Assembly: GCA_963791325.1 (NCBI GenBank)
Contig: CAWBRU010000005.1
Span: forward strand, 310,001-374,000
Length of the DNA: 64,000 nt
DNA from: JBEVJK01 sp963791325
GTDB taxonomy: Bacteria > Pseudomonadota > Alphaproteobacteria > Rhizobiales > Rhizobiaceae
Reading direction: 5' to 3'
Below the pieces are notes generated by a model. The model made no database searches. It saw nothing but the letters and a program-made list of their open reading frames with translations, and was not told the origin of the DNA. Made by a program: the position numbers and the translations under genes. This document shows, piece by piece, positions 34,503 to 44,281 of this stretch. Numbering within the stretch: position 1 is the first letter of the stretch; each line of letters opens with the position of its first letter.

Positions 34503-35489
34503 TCACGCGGCTTTGCGCAAGCGATCGCGGTCGTGCGGCGCGGCATAGTCGAGCTCGGGGCCAAGCGGCACGATGCCCGTCGGATTGATGTTCCGGTGGC
34601 TGCCGTAATAGTGCTTCTTGGCGTGTTCGACGTCGACGGTCTCGGCCACCCCGGGAACCTGATAGAGATCGCGCAGATAGTTGGACAGGTTGGGGTAGTC
34701 GGCGATCCGCCGGCGGTTGCACTTGAAATGCCCGACATAGATCGGGTCGAAGCGCAACAGCGTCGTCAGCAGCCGCCAGTCTGCCTCGGTGATGCGCTCG
34801 CCGGCAAGGTAGCGCTGGGCGGCGAGCCGCGTCTCGAGCTCGTCGAGGGTGGCGAACAGCGCCTCGAAAGCTTCAGCATAGGCCGCCTGGGAGGTGGCGA
34901 AACCGGCGCGGTAGACGCCGTTGTTGACGGTCTCGTAGATGCGCGCATTGAGGCTGTCGATGCGGGCGCGCAGCGCTTCCGGGTAGAAATCGCGGGTGCC
35001 GTCGCCCCAGGCATCGAAGGCGCTGTTCAGCATCCGGATGATGTCGGCCGATTCGTTGGAGACGATGGTCTCCTGCTCCCGATCCCACAGCACCGGTACC
35101 GAAACGCGGCCGCTGTAGTGTGGATCGGCCTTGACATAGAGGTCGCGCAGGAACGGCAGGCCGTAGAGCCGGTCGCCGGTGCCGCCGTCTTCGGCGCGGA
35201 ACGTCCAGCCGTCCTTGCCGAGATGATGGTGAACCACCGAGACGGAGATCACGTCCTCGAGCTTCTTCAGCTTGCGGAAGATCAGCGTCCGATGGGCCCA
35301 CGGACAGGCCAGCGAAACATAAAGGTGATAGCGACCGGGGGCGGCCTTGAAGCCGCGCGTGCGCCCGGCGGCAGGCTTGCCGTCGGCGGTCACCCAGTCG
35401 CGAAACGCCGTCTCGGCGCGCACGAAGCGGCCGTCCGCCTTGGCCCCCTCGTCGGCCGCGTGCCACACCCCATCAACCAAAAGTCCCAT
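34503..35489 (-). CDS. Glutathionyl-hydroquinone reductase (Xi-class GST)
   Basis: This 328-residue YqjG/ECM4-type enzyme reduces glutathionyl-hydroquinones with glutathione, a protective function in quinone metabolism. The catalytic Cys is in SLACPWAHRT (near residue 53), the glutathione-binding SNESADIIRM is near 145, and the C-terminal domain has the family stretch FKCNRRRIADYPNL then NPTGIVPLGP. ATG 35489 has AGGAG nine bases upstream, which rules out an in-frame start ten codons earlier. It is convergent with the NUDIX gene, with two bases between stops. Confidence 0.92.
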   Translation of the reverse strand: MGLLVDGVWHAADEGAKADGRFVRAETAFRDWVTADGKPAAGRTRGFKAAPGRYHLYVSLACPWAHRTLIFRKLKKLEDVISVSVVHHHLGKDGWTFRAEDGGTGDRLYGLPFLRDLYVKADPHYSGRVSVPVLWDREQETIVSNESADIIRMLNSAFDAWGDGTRDFYPEALRARIDSLNARIYETVNNGVYRAGFATSQAAYAEAFEALFATLDELETRLAAQRYLAGERITEADWRLLTTLLRFDPIYVGHFKCNRRRIADYPNLSNYLRDLYQVPGVAETVDVEHAKKHYYGSHRNINPTGIVPLGPELDYAAPHDRDRLRKAA

Positions 35490-35750
35490 CCGCGCGGCTC
35501 CTTGTTGCGGTCGCTTCACTGATAGTTAGGTCGCGGGAGCGCCGTGCTGAAGGGCAACACAGCGTTTCGAAATCTCACATGGACGCCGCGCGACTTTGGT
35601 GCTAGCGGATCTGCGATGACGACAGCTTTCCAGGTCCGCTGCGAACGACGACGGCTGGGCGCCCGCGCCTAAGGCGCTGACTGGCGATAAGAGCCGGCGG
35701 TGTCGCTGCCGCTTGGCCTCCCCTCTCTGCGACAACCTGGAAATCCGATC

Positions 35751-36260
35751 ATGGATGCCGTCAACGTCACCTACCTGCCCGAGATCGCGGCCTACGATGC
35801 CGACATCGAGGCGATCAATGCGGAAGCCTTCGGTCCGGGCCGCTTCGCCCGCGCCGCCTACAGGATCCGCGAAGGCGGGCCGCACGAGCGGCAGCTGTCC
35901 TTCGTCGCCGTCTATGCCGCCACCGTGGTCGCATCGGTGCGCCTGACCAGAGCCGCTGCGGGCGCGGGCAGAGCCTTGTTGCTCGGTCCACTGGCGGTGC
36001 GGCCGGCCTACAAGAATATCGGCATCGGCCGGCAGCTGGTCACAATTGCGCTCGAGGCGGCGGAGAAGGCCGGCGCGCCGGCGGTGATCCTGGTCGGGGA
36101 CGAACCCTATTACGGACCGCTCGGCTTCAAGCGCGTGCCAAGGGGCCAACTGGCGCTGCCGCGGCCCGTCGATCCCGACCGCCTGCTGGCGGTCGAGTTC
36201 AGGCCCCAGGCGCTGGCGCTCCTCACCGGAGTCCTCGACCATGAAGACCGCGCCGGCTGA
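35751..36260 (+). CDS. GNAT family N-acetyltransferase
   Basis: This 169-residue acetyltransferase has a GNAT fold. The acetyl-CoA loop is visible as VRPAYKNIGIGRQLV (about residues 83-97), followed by the strand VILVGDEPYYGPLGFKRV. It resembles the YhbS-like group. The acceptor is unknown. ATG 35751 is used. Its end overlaps the next gene by 20 bases, so the two are coupled. Confidence 0.88.
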   Translation: MDAVNVTYLPEIAAYDADIEAINAEAFGPGRFARAAYRIREGGPHERQLSFVAVYAATVVASVRLTRAAAGAGRALLLGPLAVRPAYKNIGIGRQLVTIALEAAEKAGAPAVILVGDEPYYGPLGFKRVPRGQLALPRPVDPDRLLAVEFRPQALALLTGVLDHEDRAG

Positions 36261-37305
36261 ACCTTCCCGGCCGATCGCGCCGGCCGCGTCGGCACGCATC
36301 GCCGAGCTGCGCGGCGAGGGCGTGCTGTTTGCGCGGACCGGTGAGGGCTTCGAATTGCCGATCATCGATGTCGGCCATCCGCGCTTTGCCGTGCCGACCG
36401 ATCCGGGCAGTGCCGAGGAGCTCTACGCAGCATTCGCCGAGGCCGAACGCAAACGCGCCCGCATCCCCCGCTTGGTGATGCGCTTTATGATCCGCTCGGC
36501 CGCCAAGCGCTCGCGCTTGATGCGATCGATGTTCGGCGTGCACCACGGCTATCTCGACGGGCTCAGCACCTATGTGATGAAGCTCGGGCCGGACAATCTG
36601 GTGCCGCCCTACGACGAGCCGATGGATCTCAAGCTGGCCGCATCGCCGCATGTCAAGCTGCTGCGCCTGCGGATGCAGCAGACCGCGACGATGCTGGCCG
36701 AGGGGCTCGCCGGCGAGCTCGGGACGGCAGCGGCCGGGAGCCCGCTCGATCTGGTCAACATCGGCGGCGGCCCGGCGATCGACAGCCTGAACACGCTGAT
36801 GCGCCTGCAGCGCAGCCATCCGGCGCTGCTCGACCGGCCGATCGTCATCCATGTGCTTGATCGCGACGAAGCCGGCCCGCACTTCGGAAAAGCGGTGCTT
36901 GAGGTGCTCTGCATGCCCGGCCACCCGCTCGCCGGCCGGGACATCCGCCTGGAGCGGATGGACTATGACTGGGACCGCACCGGGCCGCTCAGCGATCTGC
37001 TGCAACAGCTCGCCGCGCAGGGCGGCGTGGTTGCCGTGTCGAGCGAGGGGGCGCTGTTCGAATATGGCTCGGACGCGGCGATCGTCGCCAATCTGCGCAG
37101 CCTGCATGCCGCGGGCGTGCGGCTGGTCGCCGGCTCGGTGACGCGCGACGACGAGACCCGGCGGCGGATGATCGAAGCGACCGGCTTCCGGCTGGTGCCG
37201 CGCGGCATCCAAGGCTTTGCCCCGCTTGCCGAGCAGGCCGGCTTCAGGATCGCCGAGACGGAGAATGCCTGGCTGAGCGACCAGGTGCTGCTGCGTCCCA
37301 CCTGA
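36241..37305 (+). CDS. Putative SAM-dependent methyltransferase-like protein
   Basis: This 354-residue soluble protein has a central glycine-rich loop DLVNIGGGPAIDSLN (about residues 170-184), followed by an Asp-ended strand VIHVLDRD, the two elements of a Rossmann-type methyltransferase. The N-terminal 150 residues look helical. It lies in the frame overlapping the GNAT gene. No substrate can be given, and the assignment as a methyltransferase is only by motif. Confidence 0.6.
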   Translation: MKTAPAEPSRPIAPAASARIAELRGEGVLFARTGEGFELPIIDVGHPRFAVPTDPGSAEELYAAFAEAERKRARIPRLVMRFMIRSAAKRSRLMRSMFGVHHGYLDGLSTYVMKLGPDNLVPPYDEPMDLKLAASPHVKLLRLRMQQTATMLAEGLAGELGTAAAGSPLDLVNIGGGPAIDSLNTLMRLQRSHPALLDRPIVIHVLDRDEAGPHFGKAVLEVLCMPGHPLAGRDIRLERMDYDWDRTGPLSDLLQQLAAQGGVVAVSSEGALFEYGSDAAIVANLRSLHAAGVRLVAGSVTRDDETRRRMIEATGFRLVPRGIQGFAPLAEQAGFRIAETENAWLSDQVLLRPT

Positions 37306-37320
37306 CAGTCAAGCGCCCCC

Positions 37321-39387
37321 TCAGCGGCCTTCGCGGTACCACATCGAACCCAGCGCCAGCAGCAGCAGGCCAAGCCCGAAGAAGCCGGCAAACAGCGGCA
37401 CCCGGCGGACCGCCTTCAGCACGCTGTCATCGGTGGTGCGCAGGCCGATCCAGTCGCGCCCGGCCGCGTCGCTGCCGGCCCGGACCGGGACCACGCCGGG
37501 CAAAGTCAGGCCGGCTGCACCCTCCAGGCGGCGGACGCTGCCGCCGCTCTTTTCCGCCACCGGCCGCAGCACCTCCGTGGTCGAGACGGTGTCGGCGAAC
37601 TCCGGCGCGTTGATCGGGCCGACATGAGCGAGGGCCTTCAGGTCGCCATTGCCGACCTGGTAGAGCCCGATCTCGTCGGTCTTGACGCTGCCGGTGAACA
37701 CGCCCGGCGATTCTTGGGCCAGCGTCACGTCGAGGGTCTTGCCGGACGGGGTGATGATCTCGGCCTTGCCGGGATCGTCGCGCATTGTCTGGCGGCGAAT
37801 GTCGAGCGTCATGCCGCGGCCGGCAGCGGTCAGCCGCTCCTCCTCCAGCTCGGGCTCCTTCATCAGCCAGTGGGCGATCCGGCGGTAGAGCGCCACATGC
37901 GGTCCGCCGCCTTCGAAGCCGCGCGCCCACAGCCAGCCCTGGTCCGAAAGGAACATGCCGACCCGGCCTTCGCCCTTGCGGTTGAGCACCAAGAGCGGCT
38001 TGTCGTCGGGCCCCTTCATCACCACCTCGCCCTGCGGCTGGTCGATGCCGATCAGCCGGAACCAGCGGCTCCAATGCGGCGGCTCGGCGTCCGATCCTTC
38101 GAGCCCGCGGGTCACCGGGTGGCGTTTGCCGACGTCGGTGAGCCGCGGATAATAGGCGCGCTCGATCACCTCGCCCGTCGGCAGGCCCGGCAAAGCCGAG
38201 ATCAGCGGGGTGCGCGCGATCGACTGTTCGCCGGCATATTCGGGGCCGGCCGCGATCAGCAGCGCGCCGCCCTTTTCCACATATTCGGCGATGTAGTCGT
38301 AATAGAGGATCGGCAGCACGTCGCGGTGCTGGTAGCGGTCGAAGATGATCAGGTCGAAATCGTTGATCTTCTCCACGAACAGTTCGCGCGTCGGAAACGC
38401 GATCAGCGACAGTTCGTTGATCGGCGTGCCGTCCTGTTTCTCCGGCGGCCGCAGAATGGTGAAGTGAACGAGGTCGACGGAGGCGTCGGACTTCAACAGG
38501 TTGCGCCAGGTCCGCTCGCCGGCATGCGGCTCGCCCGACACCAGCAGCACTCTGAGATTCTCGCGGATGCCGTCGATCAGGGCGATGGCATGATTGTTGG
38601 TGACGGTCAGCTCGCCCGGCATCGGGTCGATGGAAAGTTCGACGATGTTGCGGCCGGCGCCGGGGACGACGATGTCGAGCTGCATTTCCTGGCCGATGGT
38701 GGCGCGCTCGACCTGGCGAGGCTCGCCATTGATCGACACGCGGACATCGACCTGGCCGGTCTCGCCGTTGGCGCCGATCACCCGGTAAGTGAGCTCGAGC
38801 GGCTTGCCGACGATGCCGAACCGCGGCGCTTTCTCGAACCGGATGCGGCGGTCTTCCTCGCCGTCATTGCCGGTGATCAGCGCGTGAAGCGGCGCGCTCG
38901 GCGCCGAATTCAGCGCCGGCACGTCGTGGACCTGGCCGTCGGTCACCATGATCGCGCCGCCGATGCGTGAAGGCGGCACGTCGCGCAGGGCGCCGTCGAG
39001 CGCGCTGAACAGGCGCGTCTCGGCGCGCTCGTCGGCGGCATCCGACTTGCCGGCCTCAACGACGCGCACCTCGAACTGCTTGAAGCGGGCGAGCCGCTGC
39101 TCCAACCCTTGAACGGCCTGGGTCGTCTGGTCGGCGCGGCCGGCGATCTCCTGGCTCTGGCTGCGGTCGACGACCAAGGCGACCACGCTCTTCAGCGGTT
39201 CGCGCTGTTCGTCGCGCATCACCGGGTTGAGCAGCGCCAGCGCCAGTGCCGCCAAAGCCGCCAGGCGAAACAGTGCGCCGCGCTGGCGCAGCCACAGCCC
39301 GGCCAGAACCAAGATCGTCACCGGGACGAGGATGGCCAGACTGAGCGGCCAGGCGAGCAGCGGCTCGAAGGAGATCGACCAGTTCAT
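37321..39387 (-). CDS. Inner-membrane protein with VWA-like and glutamine-amidotransferase-like domains
   Basis: This 688-residue protein has two N-terminal membrane helices (about residues 12-30 and 40-57) and one at the C terminus (662-680). Between them lies a large periplasmic part. A VWA-like domain carries a metal site (DRSQS near 73, T in DQTTQ, D in MVTDGQ near 150). A class I amidotransferase-like domain (VLLVSGEPHAGERTW and on, about 280-480) follows. It stands as the last gene of the MoxR module, with one base between it and the DUF4159 gene. Such modules often process or assemble envelope complexes, but no substrate is known. Confidence 0.8.
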   Translation of the reverse strand: MNWSISFEPLLAWPLSLAILVPVTILVLAGLWLRQRGALFRLAALAALALALLNPVMRDEQREPLKSVVALVVDRSQSQEIAGRADQTTQAVQGLEQRLARFKQFEVRVVEAGKSDAADERAETRLFSALDGALRDVPPSRIGGAIMVTDGQVHDVPALNSAPSAPLHALITGNDGEEDRRIRFEKAPRFGIVGKPLELTYRVIGANGETGQVDVRVSINGEPRQVERATIGQEMQLDIVVPGAGRNIVELSIDPMPGELTVTNNHAIALIDGIRENLRVLLVSGEPHAGERTWRNLLKSDASVDLVHFTILRPPEKQDGTPINELSLIAFPTRELFVEKINDFDLIIFDRYQHRDVLPILYYDYIAEYVEKGGALLIAAGPEYAGEQSIARTPLISALPGLPTGEVIERAYYPRLTDVGKRHPVTRGLEGSDAEPPHWSRWFRLIGIDQPQGEVVMKGPDDKPLLVLNRKGEGRVGMFLSDQGWLWARGFEGGGPHVALYRRIAHWLMKEPELEEERLTAAGRGMTLDIRRQTMRDDPGKAEIITPSGKTLDVTLAQESPGVFTGSVKTDEIGLYQVGNGDLKALAHVGPINAPEFADTVSTTEVLRPVAEKSGGSVRRLEGAAGLTLPGVVPVRAGSDAAGRDWIGLRTTDDSVLKAVRRVPLFAGFFGLGLLLLALGSMWYREGR

Positions 39388-39388
39388 G

Positions 39389-42205
39389 CTACTGGCCGAG
39401 CCTTTCCAGGAGCACAGGGACGTGCACCTGGTCGGACTTGTAGTTGCCGGTCAGCATATACATGACGATGTTCACTCCGGCGCGCAGCGCATAGGTGCGC
39501 TGCATCGGGTCGGGCGGCACGGTCGGCAACAGCGGGTCGCCGTTTTCGTCGACCGCCCAGGCGCCGGCGAAATCGTTGGCGGTAATCATGATTGGGCTGA
39601 CGCCATCGCCGGTGCGCACCGGGCGGTTGTCGACATTGGACGCGTCGAGCGAAGCCTCGACCCAGAGAGGACTGCCGTTGAACCGGCCCGGAAACTCCTG
39701 AAGGATGAAGAAGGCCTTGGTCAGCACATGGTCGGACGGCACCGGCTCCAGCGCCGGAATGTTGAGATTGCCGAGAATTTGCCGGAGCCGCATCGTCGCC
39801 GGGCTGCCGGAGCTTTCGTCGAGGCTCGTGGCGAACTGGTCGCGCGTGTCGAACAGCACCGTGCCGCCCTGCTTCATATAGGCATCGACGCGGGCGATCG
39901 CTTCTTCGGACGGCATCGCCGCATTGGCATCGATCGGCCAATAAAGCAGCGGATAGAAGGCCAGCTCGTCGCGGCCGATATCGACCCCGGCCGGCTCGCC
40001 GGGCTCAAGCGCGGTTTTCTCGATCAGGAACTTCGACAGCCCGGAAAGCCCGGCGCGGCTGATCGAATCGACGGAAGCATCGCCGGTCAGCACATAGGCG
40101 AGGTGGGTGACGGAGATCGCGTCGATGGCCGCCTGGTCTCCCGGCTTGGCATCCTCGGCCCCGGCGGGCGGCGGCGCCCAGGCGAGCAGCGCCGCAAGGA
40201 TCACCGCGGCGGTCGCTCCGCCGGGCCGCGAGAGCCGTGGCCGGCGTGCCAGCACGCCGCCGATCCAGAACACCGCCAGGGTGTCGAGCACCATCAGCGC
40301 CAGCGCCGCCGCGACCAGCGGACCTTTGAGGTCGCGCGATTCGTCGAAGGCGTAGCGGATGTCGCTCACCGGCATGGCGACCTGGGGCTTGGCGATGGGC
40401 GTGAAGCTGGCATCGGCAGCGAGCAGATTGTGGGCGACAACGCCGTCCTCGCCGCCGTAGAGGCCGGGCGGGTTTTCGATCGTCACCGGCAGGCCGGCGC
40501 GGCCACTGGCAAGCGGCTTGGCATCAGGACCCGGCGCGCCGATACGGCCGTCGGCACCGATCATGCGGTAGGGGGCGAGCGACGCCGTCTGTCCCTCAGG
40601 GCCGGCAGCGATGTTGCCCTGATTGCGCGACATCTGCACGATCCGCCGCAGCATGTCGACGAAGGTGCCCGAAATGGGCAGGTTCGACCAAGTCGCGGCC
40701 GGGGTGATGTGGAACAGCACCACATTGCCCTTGTCTCGCCGTGCCCCGGTGACCAGCGGCGTGCCGTCGGCGAGGCTCGCCCACGTGCGGTCGACGATGT
40801 CGGGCGTCGGCTCGGCGAGCACCTGCCGGGACACCGTCACCTCGGAGGGCGGCGCCAGGTCGGCAAACGGGCCCTTTGCCGGAAACTCGGCGACCGGCTG
40901 CGGCGTCGTCCACGACAAGGCCCCGCCGAGCGATCGTTCGCCCAGCCGCAGCCGGACCGGCAGCAACTCCTCGTCGTTGCCGGCGGTGATCAGGTGGGAG
41001 CCGGCGAAGCGCACCAGCGTGCCTCCGTTCTTGACCCACTCGATCAGCTGGGCCCGCGCCCGCTCCGGAATGGTGCCGACATCGGCCATGACGATCATCG
41101 CCGGCTTCTGCTCGACGAGCTGCGGGATCGCCTCGGCAAGATCGGAGCTGCGCGGCTCGACCAGGTCGGCGAACGGCTCGAGCGCGCGGCGGATGTAGTA
41201 AAGTGGCGACAGCAGCGGCTGCGCCTGATCGGCCTCGGCCTGGGATAGAAGGCCGACGCGCCGCCGCTTGGCGCTTTCGTCGAGAACCCGGACGGCGGCG
41301 GCCTGCGGATTGTTGTCGAGCGCGACCGAAGCAAAGTCGTTGCGCAGCTCGAACGGCACTTTGACGATGCCGGTCGCGGTGGTGGCGCCGGGGCTGAAGC
41401 TCAAGCTGGCATCGGCGATGCGCCGGCCCTTGTCGTCATAGGCCCCGGCGGTGACCTCCGCGGGGCCGGCGCCGGGCGCGCGCACCGCCTTCAGCACGAA
41501 ACCGTCGACCTCGTTCTCGGCCGACGTCAGGCCGGTCGCATCGAGACGATCCGGGACAGCCCAGACCAGGCTCTTGACGCCGCTGCCGAGCAGCACGGCA
41601 AACGCGTCGCGGTCGGCCGGAGTGGCGAGCCCGTCGGCAAGCACGGCGACGCTGGCGCCCGGCAGCGAAACCAGCGCCTGGGCCACGCGCAGATAGGTGG
41701 CACGGCGGTCGACGGGCACCGGGCGGGGCACCGCGGCCCGCAAGCGGTCCCGGGCGGCCGCCGCATCGAACGGGCCGATCTCGACGTTGGGCTTCTCGGC
41801 GGTGAAGGCCAGGATCACAGGGGCGTTGCCGGCATGGGCGTCGGCCAGGATGCGCTCGGCGGTGGCCACGCGGCGATCCCAATCCGGAGCGCTCGCCCAG
41901 CCATTGTCGATGACCAGCGCCAGCCCGGCACTGGCCGCCGGCAACGGTTCACGCGGATTGAAGATCGGCTCGGCCAGCGCCAGCACCACCAGGGCAGCCA
42001 TGATCAGGCGCAGCAGGGTCAGCCACCATGGGCTTTGGTGCGGCGTCTCCTCGCGGCGCAGCACGCGCGCCAGGATCTTGAGCGGCGGAAACACTTCCGT
42101 CTGCGGCCGCGGCGGCGTCAGCCTGAGCAGCCACCAGATCACCGGCAGCGCCAACAGGCCCCACAGCACTGCAGGGAATCCGAACGACAGCGGCAGCCAG
42201 CTCAA
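39389..42205 (-). CDS. DUF4159 domain membrane protein with BatA-like N terminus
   Basis: This 938-residue protein starts like BatA (membrane helices at about 5-25 and 60-78) with a VWA-like stretch (AGLALVIDNGWASAPDW) whose metal site is degenerate. A long periplasmic region leads to another membrane segment near 645-665 and a C-terminal DUF4159 domain (about 725-938, VTHLAYVLTGDASVDSISRA, FYPLLYWPIDA). TTG 42205 is chosen because GGAGGC precedes it and it overlaps the DUF58 stop (TTGA). The far longer frame upstream has no family match. It is the third gene of the MoxR module; the function is unknown. Confidence 0.85.
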   Translation of the reverse strand: MSWLPLSFGFPAVLWGLLALPVIWWLLRLTPPRPQTEVFPPLKILARVLRREETPHQSPWWLTLLRLIMAALVVLALAEPIFNPREPLPAASAGLALVIDNGWASAPDWDRRVATAERILADAHAGNAPVILAFTAEKPNVEIGPFDAAAARDRLRAAVPRPVPVDRRATYLRVAQALVSLPGASVAVLADGLATPADRDAFAVLLGSGVKSLVWAVPDRLDATGLTSAENEVDGFVLKAVRAPGAGPAEVTAGAYDDKGRRIADASLSFSPGATTATGIVKVPFELRNDFASVALDNNPQAAAVRVLDESAKRRRVGLLSQAEADQAQPLLSPLYYIRRALEPFADLVEPRSSDLAEAIPQLVEQKPAMIVMADVGTIPERARAQLIEWVKNGGTLVRFAGSHLITAGNDEELLPVRLRLGERSLGGALSWTTPQPVAEFPAKGPFADLAPPSEVTVSRQVLAEPTPDIVDRTWASLADGTPLVTGARRDKGNVVLFHITPAATWSNLPISGTFVDMLRRIVQMSRNQGNIAAGPEGQTASLAPYRMIGADGRIGAPGPDAKPLASGRAGLPVTIENPPGLYGGEDGVVAHNLLAADASFTPIAKPQVAMPVSDIRYAFDESRDLKGPLVAAALALMVLDTLAVFWIGGVLARRPRLSRPGGATAAVILAALLAWAPPPAGAEDAKPGDQAAIDAISVTHLAYVLTGDASVDSISRAGLSGLSKFLIEKTALEPGEPAGVDIGRDELAFYPLLYWPIDANAAMPSEEAIARVDAYMKQGGTVLFDTRDQFATSLDESSGSPATMRLRQILGNLNIPALEPVPSDHVLTKAFFILQEFPGRFNGSPLWVEASLDASNVDNRPVRTGDGVSPIMITANDFAGAWAVDENGDPLLPTVPPDPMQRTYALRAGVNIVMYMLTGNYKSDQVHVPVLLERLGQ

Positions 42206-43113
42206 TGGCCGCCTCCCGGTCCGAAATCGGCCGTCATCGCCATGTGAACCCGAACCAGGGCCTCGGAGGCGAGCCGGTCGGTATGGTTCACCGTGTAGCT
42301 CCAGCCCAGACGCTTGGCCCATGCCGACAACGCCTCGCGTCGGGCGGCGTAGAGGGCGCGATAATCCTGGCTGAGCAATTCGGCGCGGCCGGCCGTCAGC
42401 TTCTCGCCGGTCTCCGGATCGCTGAACTCGGTGCGGCCCGCATAGGGAAAGCTCTCCTCGGCCGGGTCGGCGACCTCGACGAGATGAGCCCTCACGCCAT
42501 GGCGTGAGAGCGCGTCGAGCCATTCCATCGTTTGTTCCACCGGATCGAGGAAATCACTGGCGATGACGATGTCGGAAAATCGGCGGATTCCGGACAGATC
42601 CGGCCGCGAAATCGGCTGAGCCGCTTGGGCGAGGTTGGCAGCCAGCCGCTCAGCTCCGTTGCGGGCGGTGAACGGATCGCTGAGACCGGGCCAGGCGATA
42701 CGCTCGCCGCTGCGCGACAAAAGTTCGGCCAAGGCCAAGATCAGCACCAGCGCCCGCGATTCCTTGGATACGCGTGCAGCGGACGATTTGTACAGCATCG
42801 AAGCGGACGGATCGGCCCACAGCCAGACCGTGTGGGCCGCCTCCCATTCGAGATCGCGGACAAAGACATGATCGTCGCGGGCCGAGCGGCGCCAGTCGAT
42901 GCGGGCCATCGTCTCGCCCTCGACATAAGGCCGGAATTGCCAGAAATTTTCGCCGATGCCGCGCTTGCGGCGCCCGTGCCAGCCGCCGATCACGGTGTTG
43001 ACCACGCGCTTGGCTTCGACCAGCAGATCGGGCACCAGCGAGGCGCGCAGGCGCGCCCGCGCCAACGCATCGCGGGTCAGAACCGGAGCCGTCGCTTCGC
43101 CGATCCGCGCCAT
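42202..43113 (-). CDS. DUF58 domain protein
   Basis: This is a soluble DUF58 protein, 303 residues from ATG 43113. The family signature is visible as GGWHGRRKRGIGENFWQFRP and YVEGETMARIDWRRSARDDH. A VWA-like C-terminal half follows. DUF58 proteins act with MoxR ATPases, and here the gene is directly downstream of moxR. A start further upstream (a CTG near 43143, just after the MoxR stop) cannot be excluded because the N terminus is conserved to about there. The stop overlaps the DUF4159 start. Confidence 0.88.
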   Translation of the reverse strand: MARIGEATAPVLTRDALARARLRASLVPDLLVEAKRVVNTVIGGWHGRRKRGIGENFWQFRPYVEGETMARIDWRRSARDDHVFVRDLEWEAAHTVWLWADPSASMLYKSSAARVSKESRALVLILALAELLSRSGERIAWPGLSDPFTARNGAERLAANLAQAAQPISRPDLSGIRRFSDIVIASDFLDPVEQTMEWLDALSRHGVRAHLVEVADPAEESFPYAGRTEFSDPETGEKLTAGRAELLSQDYRALYAARREALSAWAKRLGWSYTVNHTDRLASEALVRVHMAMTADFGPGGGH

Positions 43114-43148
43114 CAGCAGCCGATCCAGCGCACCTTTTTGCGCATCGG

Positions 43149-44156
43149 TCAGGCCCGCGCCCTGACCAGCCGGCCGATGACGTCGCGCACATTCATGCCT
43201 TCGGCGCGGGCCGCAAAGGTCAAGGCCATGCGGTGCTGCAGCACCGGCTCGGCGAGCGCATAGACATCGTCGACCGACGGCGCCAACCGGCCGTCGAACA
43301 GCGCGCGGGCACGGGCGCACAGCGTCAGCGCCTGGCTGGCGCGCGGCCCCGGCCCCCAGGCGACATGCTTGTCGGTATCGGCGTGGCCTTGCCCCGGCCG
43401 TGCGGCACGGACGAGATCGAGGATCGCCTCGACGACACTTTCCGGCACCGGCATGCGCCGGATCAGGTGCTGGATCTGGCGCAGGCGGTCGGCATCGAGC
43501 ACGTTCTGAGCCTTGGCATCTTCCACCCCCGTCGTCTCCAGCAGAATGCGGCGCTCGGCCTCGAGCTCGGGGTAGAGGATGTCGATCTGCATCAGGAAAC
43601 GGTCGAGCTGCGCCTCGGGCAGCGGATAGGTGCCTTCCTGCTCCAGCGGGTTCTGGGTGGCAAGAACGTGAAACGGCGCCGGCAGATCGTGGCGGACGCC
43701 GGCCACGGTGACATGATATTCCTGCATCGATTGCAGCAGCGCCGACTGGGTGCGCGGGCTGGCGCGATTGATCTCGTCGGCCATCAGCAGCTGGGCGAAG
43801 ATCGGGCCCGGGATGAAGCGGAACGAGCGCTTGCCGGCTTCGGTCTGCTCCATCACCTCCGAGCCCAATATGTCGGACGGCATCAGGTCGGGGGTGAACT
43901 GGATCCGCCGGGAATCGAGCCCGAGCACGATGCCGAGCGTCTCCACCAGCTTGGTCTTGGCCAGGCCGGGAACGCCGACGAGCAGCGCATGGCCGCCGGC
44001 CAGCAAAGCCACCAGCGTGCGCTCGACGACATTCTCCTGGCCGAAAATCACCCGGCCGACGCCGTCGCGGACGCGCGAAATGTCGTCCAGCGCCCGTTCA
44101 GCCTCGGCGACCATCTCCTTGTCGCTGATCGGCTTTTCCTGAATGGCGATGCTCAT
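43149..44156 (-). CDS. MoxR family AAA+ ATPase
   Basis: This 335-residue chaperone-like ATPase has Walker A GVPGLAKTK near residue 60, Walker B as LMADEINRA near 128, sensor-1 Asn in ATQNPLEQEGTYPLPEAQLD near 170, and the arginine-containing lid domain to the C terminus. It is the first gene of a four-gene minus-strand module with DUF58, DUF4159 and a VWA-like membrane protein. Together such genes are thought to mature or activate an envelope or secreted complex. ATG 44156 follows AAGGAAG. Confidence 0.93.
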   Translation of the reverse strand: MSIAIQEKPISDKEMVAEAERALDDISRVRDGVGRVIFGQENVVERTLVALLAGGHALLVGVPGLAKTKLVETLGIVLGLDSRRIQFTPDLMPSDILGSEVMEQTEAGKRSFRFIPGPIFAQLLMADEINRASPRTQSALLQSMQEYHVTVAGVRHDLPAPFHVLATQNPLEQEGTYPLPEAQLDRFLMQIDILYPELEAERRILLETTGVEDAKAQNVLDADRLRQIQHLIRRMPVPESVVEAILDLVRAARPGQGHADTDKHVAWGPGPRASQALTLCARARALFDGRLAPSVDDVYALAEPVLQHRMALTFAARAEGMNVRDVIGRLVRARA

Positions 44157-44281
44157 TGAGCGGCTTCCTTCAACGCTTGGCCGCCCTGGCGCGCCGTGGT
44201 GGGGCGTGACGCGGACCTGCAGGTAAGCTTAAATCACGCAGATACCCTGACAATGGCAACAACAGTGACTATTTCGTGACC

